Positions 18,726-26,057 of a stretch of DNA of 64,000 bases are shown in pieces. A program made the position numbers and the translations under genes. Origin of the DNA: Rhodothermaceae bacterium (GTDB lineage: Bacteria > Bacteroidota > Rhodothermia > Rhodothermales > Bin80); the NCBI GenBank assembly GCA_009838195.1, contig VXSC01000007.1, forward strand, positions 16,856 to 80,855. Direction: 5' to 3'. Numbering within the stretch: position 1 is the stretch's first letter; every line of letters starts with the position of its first letter. Below the pieces are notes generated by a model. The model made no database searches. It saw nothing but the letters and a program-made list of their open reading frames with translations, and was not told where the DNA came from.

Positions 18726-19760
18726 ATGGAAAAGACGACATGCCCCATTTGGGGAACCCCCGCAGAGTATGAGATGCGTGATGATTCTTCGTGTCACTAT
18801 AATTCTCCACGTGCAGGGGGGAAATACATCATTTCTGATTCGTGGCATCAGAAAGCAGAGGATTGGGATGAGGAACAAAAAGTACTGGTCACATCTTGGC
18901 TGATCAGCCAGCGGTCGATGGGAAATTCTGAGCCGAGGATTCCGGATACCCTGGCGATTGACTCCATTCGTCATCCGTCCGCTCACCAGCGAGCTGAGAA
19001 TCTCTTGAAGTACATTGATTCACAGCTTTCCAGCATTAGTGGCATCTTTAGGCCCACTCGGAACGAGCAAGACCAAGTCCCCGACGCAAATAATCCATCG
19101 TGGGTGTGCTTTGCGGAAATGCTTGCCTGGTCAGCTTCGACAGAACTGCACGAGGTAGATTATCTACTTAGGTTTCTGAACGATCAGGGATTGATAGCTC
19201 CTCCATCTGAAAGGAATCGTGTATGGGTGCGCTGCAGGCTGACAGTAAAAGGTCACACTCACCTTGCCAACTTGGAAACTCGAATCATAGATTCAACGCA
19301 AGCATTCGTAGCGATGTGGTTTGATTCATCGCTTGATAAGGCGTACTACAATGGGATAGTACCCGGAATCGAAGAGTCTGGATATATTCCTGTGCGTATT
19401 GACGGGACAGAACATTTGAACAAAATAGACGACGAAATCCTCGCCAAAATTCGTAGATCGAAATTCTTGGTTGTGGACTTGACCGAAGGAAAGGTCGTCG
19501 AAGAAAAAGATGGTACAATAAAGGGTGGCACACGCGGAAGCGTTTATTACGAAGCCGGTTTTGCCAAAGGTCTTGACATACCAATCATTTACACTTGCCA
19601 CGAGGATTCACTTAAAAAGGTCCATTTTGACATACGACAGTATTCATGTATCTTCTGGAATACACCTGAAGAACTTAAAGCGCGGCTAGCTCACCGAATC
19701 TCAGCCAATTTCGGCGATGGGCCTTCTCACAATGATCTTCCACCTCCAAAAACTGATTAA
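18726..19760 (+). CDS. Deoxyribosyltransferase/TIR-like effector candidate
   Basis: A 344-residue protein. The C-terminal half (from ~193) starts with AFVAMWFDSSLDKAYYNGI, passes through GYIPVRIDG, DDEILAKIRRSKFLVVDLT and YYEAGFAKGLDIPIIY (candidate catalytic Glu276), and ends with FDIRQYSCIFWNTPEEL. This order of motifs belongs to the nucleoside 2-deoxyribosyltransferase/TIR-like Rossmann group, several of which act as NAD- or nucleotide-degrading immune effectors. The N-terminal half has a CPIWG-type start and a winged-helix-like stretch (ELHEVDYLLRFLNDQGLI, then RLTVKGHTHL) that may sense a ligand or DNA. ATG 18726 is chosen over a TTG 63 bases upstream. An effector role is inference; the fold similarity is reasonably clear. 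Confidence 0.7.
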   Translation: MEKTTCPIWGTPAEYEMRDDSSCHYNSPRAGGKYIISDSWHQKAEDWDEEQKVLVTSWLISQRSMGNSEPRIPDTLAIDSIRHPSAHQRAENLLKYIDSQLSSISGIFRPTRNEQDQVPDANNPSWVCFAEMLAWSASTELHEVDYLLRFLNDQGLIAPPSERNRVWVRCRLTVKGHTHLANLETRIIDSTQAFVAMWFDSSLDKAYYNGIVPGIEESGYIPVRIDGTEHLNKIDDEILAKIRRSKFLVVDLTEGKVVEEKDGTIKGGTRGSVYYEAGFAKGLDIPIIYTCHEDSLKKVHFDIRQYSCIFWNTPEELKARLAHRISANFGDGPSHNDLPPPKTD

Positions 19761-19761
19761 A

Positions 19762-20028
19762 ATGGTACTCAGAATTGAAATCCCTCTCAATCAAGCTTTT
19801 TCCAAACGAAACCTCAGGTTATTGCAATCAAAATGGGAGCGCTATGCCCTTCCTGGACAATGGTCCGCCTGTAGTGAGGGGCATCGCGTCAATCGTGGAG
19901 AGACGCTCGAAGAGAAACGTTTCTACGATTTGACGATCGACGAAAAGCTTGATGGCATCCATGAAAAACTGATCAGTGCGTTTGTGGACGACTTTGTGCA
20001 TTCCACCAGGGCGTTACGGAGAGAATAG
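19762..20028 (+). CDS. Small hypothetical protein
   Basis: An 88-residue frame whose ATG comes one base after the stop of the effector candidate, which suggests co-translation. It contains VLRIEIPLNQAFSKRNLRLL and FYDLTIDEKLDGIHEKLI, both with amphipathic helix character, and has no signal peptide or known motif. I do not recognise it. It could be a small partner of the upstream protein or a remnant; coding status is only moderately likely. Confidence 0.45.
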   Translation: MVLRIEIPLNQAFSKRNLRLLQSKWERYALPGQWSACSEGHRVNRGETLEEKRFYDLTIDEKLDGIHEKLISAFVDDFVHSTRALRRE

Positions 20029-20240
20029 TATTGATTCATGAACTGACGTAGATAACGAGAGAATGGAATCAAAAAAGAGAACGCTCAACGACTCGGGAAC
20101 TAACCCAATCTTTTATTAAACGCACCGGAATTGGCGCGTGGGCAGGCGGTAGGAAGCCGTAGTGGCCGACTTTCGCCTGCCATCAGCCCCGCATTTCTAC
20201 GTACTATAATTACCCTTAGCGGATATAAACCAAGACATTC

Positions 20241-20993
20241 ATGGAAGCGAAGATGATGCCCAGCCACCATTCGGCGCAGAGGAAGCTGTTGGACGAAATA
20301 ATACACAAGATTAGGGATTGGCAACCTGGCGAATCGTCTTTCGAACCAACCGTTATCGACTGGGTCATCAAACTACAAACATTGGCTGACCACATCCTTC
20401 CCAACCACATCGCCGATAGTTTGAACGCAATTGACGTGGATATCGATGATCCTACATGTGCGTTTTGGGCCAAGTCGAAACTTGATGCCTTCGTTCCCAT
20501 CATTGAAGACGCGCTCGCCTCCATCTCGAGAGGTGGGGTGCCACCTCCTAACCCAGATCTGCCTGACAACATTACCAGAGATTACGAGGAGGCTGCGACT
20601 ATCGTGGAGCTCTCTCCACGTGGTGCTGCGGCATTGCTGCGCCTGTGTATTCAGAATCTTTGCATACATCTCGGCGAACCGGGGAAACGTTTGAATAAAG
20701 ATATAGGTGAGCTGGTTGCGAAGGGCTTGGATGGGCGCGTCCAGCAAGCATTGGATACGGTCAGAGTCCTAGGCAACGAAGCCGTTCATCCAGGTACACT
20801 TGACCTAAAAGACGATCATCAAACTGTCAAGAAGATGTTTGCCCTCGTCAATATGATTGCCAAAGAGATGATAACCCTTCCAAGGGAGAGGGACGATCTT
20901 TTCAACACGCTTCCTGAAAACAAACGCGAGGACATTGATAAGCGCGATAAGGAGGTGAAAGCTGCAGCCTCCAGATCCCGTAGAGCTGACTGA
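20241..20993 (+). CDS. DUF4145 domain protein
   Basis: A 250-residue soluble helical protein. Residues ~120-225 carry the DUF4145 signature: LSPRGAAALLRLCIQNLC, then LGEPGKRLNKDIGELVAKGL and TVRVLGNEAVHPGTLDL, the conserved RxxGNEAVHP resembling the RX4-6H of HEPN-type folds. DUF4145 domains often occur beside or fused to restriction enzymes. Two in-frame starts exist (MEAKMMPSH); the first is used. It faces a truncated nuclease gene on the other strand, and its last ~90 bases overlap that remnant's open frame. Its function is unknown. Confidence 0.75.
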   Translation: MEAKMMPSHHSAQRKLLDEIIHKIRDWQPGESSFEPTVIDWVIKLQTLADHILPNHIADSLNAIDVDIDDPTCAFWAKSKLDAFVPIIEDALASISRGGVPPPNPDLPDNITRDYEEAATIVELSPRGAAALLRLCIQNLCIHLGEPGKRLNKDIGELVAKGLDGRVQQALDTVRVLGNEAVHPGTLDLKDDHQTVKKMFALVNMIAKEMITLPRERDDLFNTLPENKREDIDKRDKEVKAAASRSRRAD

Positions 20994-20999
20994 CTGGGA

Positions 21000-21285
21000 T
21001 CGTCTGCACGGCCGCGGGGCGCCCAACGGGCACCTCCGGAATCAAACGTGTCTCTAGCACAGGATGCAGTCTTTTGGCTTCTACTATCACACTCGCAGAA
21101 TGCGAGCCTGACCATGTGCACACATAATCAGGCATACGCCCCTCGTGGCGGTCCATATCAATCTCGCTGATGGAAAAGCCCAATACTTTCATGAGCGCGG
21201 GAGTAATTAAGCGGTTACATACCTCAGATTCCTGAGCCTTGGGCTTTTTTTTAAGCTCGTTCAGGGCGTTGGCGTACCAAGCCAT
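21000..21285 (-). pseudogene. Truncated PD-(D/E)xK nuclease-type gene, 5' fragment
   Basis: Starting at ATG 21285 the frame gives about 80 sensible residues: ESEVCNRLITPALMKVLGFS followed by MPDYVCTWSGSHSASVIVEAK. The D in PDYV and the E-x-K in VEAK have the spacing of a PD-(D/E)xK nuclease core, as in the N-terminal domain of HsdR-like restriction subunits. After LETRL (about 21045) the frame becomes low-quality and is cut off by the DUF4145 gene. The remaining open frame to 20902 is probably chance. The intron's 3' end sits 28 bases upstream of its ATG. Confidence 0.55.
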
Positions 21286-21353
21286 TTAAACAATTTGTGA
21301 AACTTAGGTGAATGTCAAGTAGCCGAGGGGAATCTCACCCCTCGGCTCTCACG

Positions 21354-21387
21354 GAACCGTGCGTGAGCCTCTCAACTCACACGGCTC
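21354..21387 (-). ncRNA. Group II intron domain V
   Basis: On the minus strand the 34 bases begin GAGCCGTGTGAG and end CACGCACGGTTC, folding into the short hairpin of domain V: GAGCCGTG pairs with CACGGTTC (one G-T pair), a two-base bulge, then GTGAG with CTCAC. This is the catalytic heart of the intron. The following stem (AGCCGAGGGG with CCCCTCGGCT) is domain VI. Confidence 0.7.
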
Positions 21388-22475
21388 TTACCATACAGCC
21401 GTTTGGAATTGAGTAAAGGTGGACCATAAAGAAACTCCCAGTGCACAAACAGCCCAGAATTTTGACGCGCAAACTTATCCAGCCATCGCCATGATCGTCT
21501 CCAATGCCCTCTAAACCGCTTGTACTTCCGCATCATCCATCGGATCAGATGTTGGTTAATGCTCTGAAAGAGCCTTCTCAGCTCGGATTTGAAGAATGCG
21601 CCATAGTAGTCTATCCATCCGCGTACCGTGGCATTGATCTTGCCAGCGATATACTCCATGGGGCGAGGACTCATGCGAGCCAACCCCCAACTACGAATGG
21701 TTTCCCGTATGGCCTTCGCCGCCTTCCGGCTCACCGCTGGATTGAACCCTAGAAAAATCCTGCCCTCACGACTCATGGTCATTCTTGGTCGAAGCGTGTA
21801 GCCCAAAAAATCAAATGAAACGTTTGGATACGTGCCGTTTCGGCGCGTCTGTTTGCAGTATACAATCCGGGTTTTGTCCGGATGTAAGGTTAGCTGACAA
21901 ACCGTAAAACGATCCTTCAGCACCTGCCAAAGGTCTCGGGCTTGTTCCTCGCTTGTGCAGTGACACACGATGTCGTCTGCGTAACGCTCAAATGGAATCT
22001 GCGGATAATTCAGTGCCATCCATTTGTCAAACGCGTAATACAGAAACAGATTCGCCAACAGTGGACTGATGACTCCGCCTTGCGGGGTCCCGACATCCCG
22101 AGCCTCTTCCGTTCCGTCTGGATGGATCACCGGGGCCGTCAGCCAGCGCTCTATGTATAAGAGTACCCACTTCTGATCCGTGTGACGCCGTACCGCTTTC
22201 ATCAACAGTTCATGGTCTATCGTGTCAAAATATGCCTTGATATCCATGTCCAATACCCATGCTCGCCGCCAGCATCGCGTTCGCGTCTGTCGCAGCGCAT
22301 CATGTGCCGATTTATTCGGTCGGTATCCATAAGAATCGGAATGGAACTCGCGTTCCAAGACCGGCTCTAATTCCTGCTTGACCACCATCTGTGCCACCCG
22401 ATCCGCTACCGTTGGTATTCCCAGAGGGCCAAAGCCGTAGTCTCGCCACGTATATGCCGCAGGCCAGTTGGCCAA
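21372..22475 (-). CDS. ltrA: Group II intron reverse transcriptase/maturase, N-terminally deleted
   Basis: The 367-residue frame holds the RT palm and thumb: LGIPTVADRVAQMVVKQELE (RT2), LDMDIKAYFDTIDHELL (RT3, catalytic Asp), GTPQGGVISPLLANLFLYY (RT4), FERYADDIVCHC (YADD, RT5), LHPDKTRIVYC (RT6) and FDFLGYTLRP (RT7). The maturase X domain follows (MEYIAGKINATVRGWIDYYG). There is no DNA-binding/HNH endonuclease tail. The first ~80-100 residues (RT0/RT1) are missing and the first ATG lies in sequence with no match. The stop lies within domain V. The catalytic residues remain, but the protein is probably inactive. Confidence 0.85.
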   Translation of the reverse strand: MANWPAAYTWRDYGFGPLGIPTVADRVAQMVVKQELEPVLEREFHSDSYGYRPNKSAHDALRQTRTRCWRRAWVLDMDIKAYFDTIDHELLMKAVRRHTDQKWVLLYIERWLTAPVIHPDGTEEARDVGTPQGGVISPLLANLFLYYAFDKWMALNYPQIPFERYADDIVCHCTSEEQARDLWQVLKDRFTVCQLTLHPDKTRIVYCKQTRRNGTYPNVSFDFLGYTLRPRMTMSREGRIFLGFNPAVSRKAAKAIRETIRSWGLARMSPRPMEYIAGKINATVRGWIDYYGAFFKSELRRLFQSINQHLIRWMMRKYKRFRGHWRRSWRWLDKFARQNSGLFVHWEFLYGPPLLNSKRLYGKSRVS

Positions 22476-22790
22476 TAAACAGGTTCCCGCAACCTCGTCC
22501 CGGAATTAATATACGACCCCGGTTTTGACCATCATCTTCTATTTTCGACACGTAATCCATGGTTCACTTTCGTTCGACTCTACGACCCACACCTTATAGG
22601 TTTCTATACCTACCTTTTCCCAGCACGCTCACCACGATACCTCTTTAATGCCGCAGCTGTGGGTGGTTTGCAACCTCCGCCTGTACAGCGGTTGCGGGGG
22701 GGCCTGCCCCCATCCCTTGCACAGTTACAATACATGTTGGCTATGTCATTATCTTCACCTCACATGTATTTAAGTGGCACACTATATATA

Positions 22791-23085
22791 TCAGTAACCC
22801 AGATTACTACGTCCGTTTTGACGTTTCTTCACCTGTTGCCGGTCTTGGTGCACCAAGACCGGTCTTACATAGGCTCCACATCCATTTATGGACGCCATCC
22901 CGGACGCCCAGATGATCATTGCTGCGTTAATGTCCGGGTTCCGTTCAAACCCACACTCCAAGCATCTATACTTGGAGTTCTACCACAAATGTTGCGGAAA
23001 AAGGTCTAGGCCTCCACGGAAGAATAGAATTGCGATTCTGAAATTTTCAAACGTTCTGTACCCTCTACCGACCGTTTTAATCTCT
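22791..23085 (-). pseudogene. TnpB/OrfB C-terminal remnant beside the intron
   Basis: On the minus strand NSKYRCLECGFERNPDINAA is a textbook TnpB zinc ribbon second half, followed by GCGAYVRPVLVHQDR and a TGA at 22791. The first half of the ribbon (NICGRTPS) lies in a neighbouring frame, so a frameshift separates the two CxxC pairs. Upstream sequence to about 23085 is unrecognisable. The group II intron begins 8 bases after the stop. This is the tail of an IS200/IS605 or IS1341-type element; the RuvC-like part is lost. Confidence 0.7.
22839..22862. repeat. 24-bp perfect palindrome within the TnpB tail
   Basis: Two 12-base halves, CCGGTCTTGGTG and CACCAAGACCGG, meet with no spacer. It lies inside the last coding codons of the TnpB remnant (encoding roughly RPVLVHQD). 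Transcripts in this region of TnpB elements form the omega RNA scaffold, and right-end hairpins also occur here, so either is possible. Confidence 0.8.
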
Positions 23086-23149
23086 TGAATTTTTCCGTTG
23101 ATTCGCTCTCCTTGGTGTTGCACTACGGGCGACGAAGAACGTTGCGAGT

Positions 23150-23352
23150 CCGACCGACTTTACGAGAAGAACAGATTCACGGTCCGGCACCTTCCCAGTC
23201 TACAGGATCTCTCGAATCAATGCCTCCAGTTCAAGTTTTCGAAAATTGCCGGCGGCGATGCCGAGGTCGCGGGCAAAAGCTTTCAACTCGGCAGCGTAGA
23301 AGTACCCGTTGTCGAACTCTTCGACACTCATCCCCCGGTGTAATGTGCTCAT
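23150..23352 (-). pseudogene. Truncated second copy of the SAP-domain gene
   Basis: From the ATG at 23352 the sequence matches the start of the SAP gene at 16291 almost codon for codon: MSTLHRGMSVEEFDNG is identical, then GIAAGNFRKLELEALI replaces GITVGNFRKFELEELI. A TAG at 23200-23202 ends the frame after 50 residues where the intact copy has CAG. Similarity continues through TGKVPDRE for ~50 more bases and then stops. The rest of the gene is gone. Confidence 0.85.
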
Positions 23353-23508
23353 GCTCGAACTATTTTGGTGACAATTTACCGGAGTCTATTCATTTAAGCA
23401 AGAAACACTCAACCTAGTTTTGCCACATTTAGTGATATAAACCTTAGGCCGAGACAATTCAAATCGGTGCCATTGTTGAATCACCTTGGCACTGAAAGAG
23501 GTGGAGCC

Positions 23509-23646
23509 ATGACCGAAGCCATTCAAACACATGGATCAACTCCGTGCCCTGCAAGTCATCCATTAGAACATGCGCGGCGACAACAAGTAGAATATGCCCA
23601 CAAGTGGTCACGAGTGTCATCACGAATGCCATCATATGTCGACTGA
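23509..23646 (+). CDS. 45-residue small protein leading the TIGR04255 cassette
   Basis: A short frame (MTEAIQTHGSTPCPASHPLE to SSRMPSYVD) preceded by a strong purine-rich ribosome-binding site (GAAAGAGGTGGAG, four bases upstream of the ATG's spacer). Its TGA overlaps the ATG of the TIGR04255 gene by 11 bases, a layout typical of translational coupling. There is no known motif; the middle, HARRQQVEYAHKWSR, is a basic helix. It may be a true small subunit or a leader peptide. Its strong RBS and the overlap are the only evidence. Confidence 0.55.
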   Translation: MTEAIQTHGSTPCPASHPLEHARRQQVEYAHKWSRVSSRMPSYVD

Positions 23647-24403
23647 CTCTGAGACTAGGTCTCGCTATAGCAATCCACCTATAATTGAGGCGATATGCGA
23701 GTTTTACTTCGCACCTGGACTGGAATGGGATCCTACCCTACCCGGCAAACTGCACACTAATTTGGGAGATGAGTATCCGGGGAAACCACGGCATCAGGAA
23801 AGTATCGAATTTGGGGTGCAATTTCGAGGAGGATCCCCCCAAAATTTCCAGTTTGGGGAGGGGCCTAAGAAAGTCCAGCTGATTACAGAGAACGAGAAAC
23901 GGATAGTCGGGATTGGGCGTGATGTACTCAGCGTGCACATGCTCCGTCCTTATCAGGATCCACACGATTCGGACAAGACAGGATGGGACGAGTTTCGACC
24001 TCGGATCAGTAGGGCACTCAGCGCTTACTGGGAAGTGGTACGACCGCAAGGAGTGAAAAGAGTCGGCATCAGGTACATAAACAAGCTTGTTGTCCCCGGA
24101 GAAGTGACGACAGCCAAGGAATATCTGAATTGTGCCTTGCCCGAGGTGGATGGCCTGCCAAGTCGTTTGGTCAACCTTATGAGCCAAGTTGAATATGCCT
24201 ATCGCGACGGTGTAAAGCTGGCCTTGTCCCAGGGAAAGGTTGAGGGTGGATTTATACTCGACATCGCCGTGATTGGAGAGAGCGACGACGTACTTACTCT
24301 GGAGGACACGGGTGCACTAGTAGACGACCTTCGCGGTCGAGAGAGAGAAGCGTTTGAAGCTGTTATTACAGATAAAGCAAGAGGACTTTTCAATGCAGCT
24401 TGA
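23636..24403 (+). CDS. TIGR04255 family protein
   Basis: A 255-residue cytosolic protein matching the TIGR04255 family as I know it: it opens with YSNPPIIEAICEFYFAPG, has an alternating strand pattern (GVQFRGG; VQLITENEKRIVGIGRDVLS), HMLRPYQDP.. GWDEFRPRI, the signature VKRVGIRYINKLVVPG and a C-terminal LDIAVIGES... LRGREREAFEAVI. The family is widespread, often horizontally moved, and has no firmly known function. The ATG at 23636 is preferred because it overlaps the small upstream ORF, while the frame's first ATG (23594) would add a His/Cys-rich stretch out of line with the family. It shares an 11-base overlap with the next gene. Confidence 0.8.
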   Translation: MSTDSETRSRYSNPPIIEAICEFYFAPGLEWDPTLPGKLHTNLGDEYPGKPRHQESIEFGVQFRGGSPQNFQFGEGPKKVQLITENEKRIVGIGRDVLSVHMLRPYQDPHDSDKTGWDEFRPRISRALSAYWEVVRPQGVKRVGIRYINKLVVPGEVTTAKEYLNCALPEVDGLPSRLVNLMSQVEYAYRDGVKLALSQGKVEGGFILDIAVIGESDDVLTLEDTGALVDDLRGREREAFEAVITDKARGLFNAA

Positions 24404-25040
24404 GTGGCCCACAGCCGCGCAAAAAACAGACTGGGTTATTATGCTGCCCCTCCCAGGGCAGCCGCACAGCCGGCCATGGACATCAGATGTTCCGCGCGGT
24501 CCATTGATCTCGTCCGTGTCACTTGCGGCTTCGCCGGATGTTGTTGAGTTACAGAAAATGTATGTGGTTATCAAACAGACACTGCAATCCACTTGGGCCA
24601 TGGCGGATCAACGGGATGCGATGCAAGGACTGTTCCACTTAAGGAACTCGTTGTATGCCTCGTTCGAGGCCGAACCACTTGAAGACGGCATGGATCATCC
24701 AGCCGAGGATATCATTGGTGATGTAGTACGATCCACAGATGATCCTCGCGTGTTTGATTGGCTTTCTAGATTTTGTCTTGATGTCGAGCACCCTGCTTTC
24801 TCTTCTTCGATATTACGTTGTCTCGGGCGCCAAATGCGTCCCGGAACAGAGTCGTGGCGTGCCGAGCTTGTGCGGAAAGCATTGACAATGAATGATGCCG
24901 AGATACGAGACGCAGCACTGCAAGCAGCGGAGTCTTGGGGCGGGTTGAGTATGCGATATATACTTGAGGCTGGGGTACAAAACGAGCCGTTACCGTGGCT
25001 TCGAAAGTACATGCAAGATGTCATTGAGGACCTGAGATAG
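24393..25040 (+). CDS. Unknown protein, second partner of TIGR04255 cassette
   Basis: A 215-residue protein beginning MQLEWPTAAQKTDWVIMLPL. The N-terminal ~80 residues are strand-rich; the remainder is helical with HEAT-like pairs (DDPRVFDWLSRFCLDVEHPA; NDAEIRDAALQAAESWGGLS). There is no signal peptide, membrane segment or recognised catalytic motif. The ATG at 24393 overlaps the end of the TIGR04255 frame and the next gene starts 5 bases after its stop, so the three are one operon. Function is unknown. An earlier in-frame start (24354) would enlarge the overlap without adding conserved-looking sequence. Confidence 0.75.
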   Translation: MQLEWPTAAQKTDWVIMLPLPGQPHSRPWTSDVPRGPLISSVSLAASPDVVELQKMYVVIKQTLQSTWAMADQRDAMQGLFHLRNSLYASFEAEPLEDGMDHPAEDIIGDVVRSTDDPRVFDWLSRFCLDVEHPAFSSSILRCLGRQMRPGTESWRAELVRKALTMNDAEIRDAALQAAESWGGLSMRYILEAGVQNEPLPWLRKYMQDVIEDLR

Positions 25041-25045
25041 GGAAA

Positions 25046-25561
25046 ATGTATTTAGCGCGGATGATCTCACAGGCTAAATGGGAACGAAAGGAATGGATGG
25101 ATGAAGGGGAGATCTCGGCAGATGCAGTGACCGCTGATCTTAGAACTCAGAATAACAGTCTATCCTTTTGGAAATGCGCCAAGAAAACGCACAAAGAAAT
25201 CGAGAACGTCGCACTAGCCATAGCGGCCGGTCGCGATAAAATTGATAAGGTTGAGATTGTACTAATCGACAACGAAGACCTAAAAACTGATGGTCAAAAC
25301 ATAGAGACCTCCAATGGGCGTACGCCCGTCGAAAGCTTGGTCAAGCGTCATGTGGATCTGATGCAGCTCGATTATACCCGTCTCGGCAAAGTCGCGCGTC
25401 GCGTAGCGTCTGCAGTTGCCGCCAACCAATGCCATAGGGTATCAAAGCAGCGTGTTCAGACGCTCCTTGTGACAGCGATTACCAGGGATGAGACACTACA
25501 GATCGATAGGCTAAACGAAAACCTCCGTCCGCAAGTGCAGAAATTGCTCAATCGATACTGA
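25046..25561 (+). CDS. Unknown protein, third partner of TIGR04255 cassette
   Basis: A 171-residue soluble basic protein. It starts MYLARMISQAKWERKEWMDE, passes through FWKCAKKTHKEIENVALAIA, VEIVLIDNEDLK (a likely core strand), and a long helix rich in Arg/Lys (YTRLGKVARRVASAVAANQC) and ends in a helical tail. It looks helical, with no catalytic signature I can name. Its start lies 5 bases behind the second partner, so it is the last gene of the cassette. A small inverted repeat lies shortly after its stop. Confidence 0.75.
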   Translation: MYLARMISQAKWERKEWMDEGEISADAVTADLRTQNNSLSFWKCAKKTHKEIENVALAIAAGRDKIDKVEIVLIDNEDLKTDGQNIETSNGRTPVESLVKRHVDLMQLDYTRLGKVARRVASAVAANQCHRVSKQRVQTLLVTAITRDETLQIDRLNENLRPQVQKLLNRY

Positions 25562-26057
25562 GATACACTCCAGTAACAAATCGCACCTAAACCTTCGGCT
25601 GCATGTGATACTGCCAGCAAGGGTATCACGACCATTTGAGCGTTTGCTCAGCCGTCGCACGGAGCCAATTCCATATTGCTAGCCTCGTTTATGATTGTGT
25701 TGTATCCGTAGGTACACGAATTACCACAGTTTTCAGAGTCCGGGGTTTCTCTCAGTCCATATCCATGCCCCACCACTTCGTACTTTGTATAGACTGCCCG
25801 CGCACTCCTTGATATGATTCTGTAGCGAGCTACTTGACCGCCTCTTCCGCTGCATCACCGAAAGACTACAAACCTGTTCTGATTCCGACTAATGAGTGTC
25901 CCTGCCAGCAAAAGATGAGAACGTTGAAAGGGCATTCCTATTCCATTCTCTGACCCAATTCGACTGCACAGTGTTTCATTTGATCGGGCAACATTCCCCG
26001 GTTATTCGAGAACAAAGCAATGGTCCAAAATCCTCCAATTCATAATACGACACCACT
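25562..26057. other. Non-coding gap between cassette and thiL
   Basis: About 500 bases without a credible gene on either strand. A 7-bp stem (GTGATAC at 25605-25611, GTATCAC at 25623-25629) lies 44 bases after the cassette's last stop and may be a weak terminator, although no T-run follows. The CTGCCAGCAA in its loop recurs once at about 25904-25913. The rest should hold the thiL promoter; no riboswitch was seen. Confidence 0.5.

Larger units (their letters stand above)
21314..22782 (-). mobile_element. Group II intron with internal deletion
   Basis: Read on the minus strand, the element opens with GTGTGCC at 22782 (5' intron consensus GTGYG) and closes with CTACTTGAC at 21314 (ends in AY, as group II introns do). 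Domain V, domain VI and a reverse transcriptase frame are present. Domain I landmarks, such as GAGTCGAACGAAAGTGAACC and the downstream GGGACGAGGTTGCGGGAACC, precede the reverse transcriptase. At 1469 bases it is much shorter than usual ORF-containing introns (about 1.9-2.5 kb). The RT frame begins mid-protein directly after domain I sequence, so a block spanning late domain I to the RT N-terminus is missing. Confidence 0.75.

Noticed and set aside
20100..20240. Minus-strand frame between the small ORF and the DUF4145 gene
   Set aside because: No family resemblance; low-complexity reading without start context.
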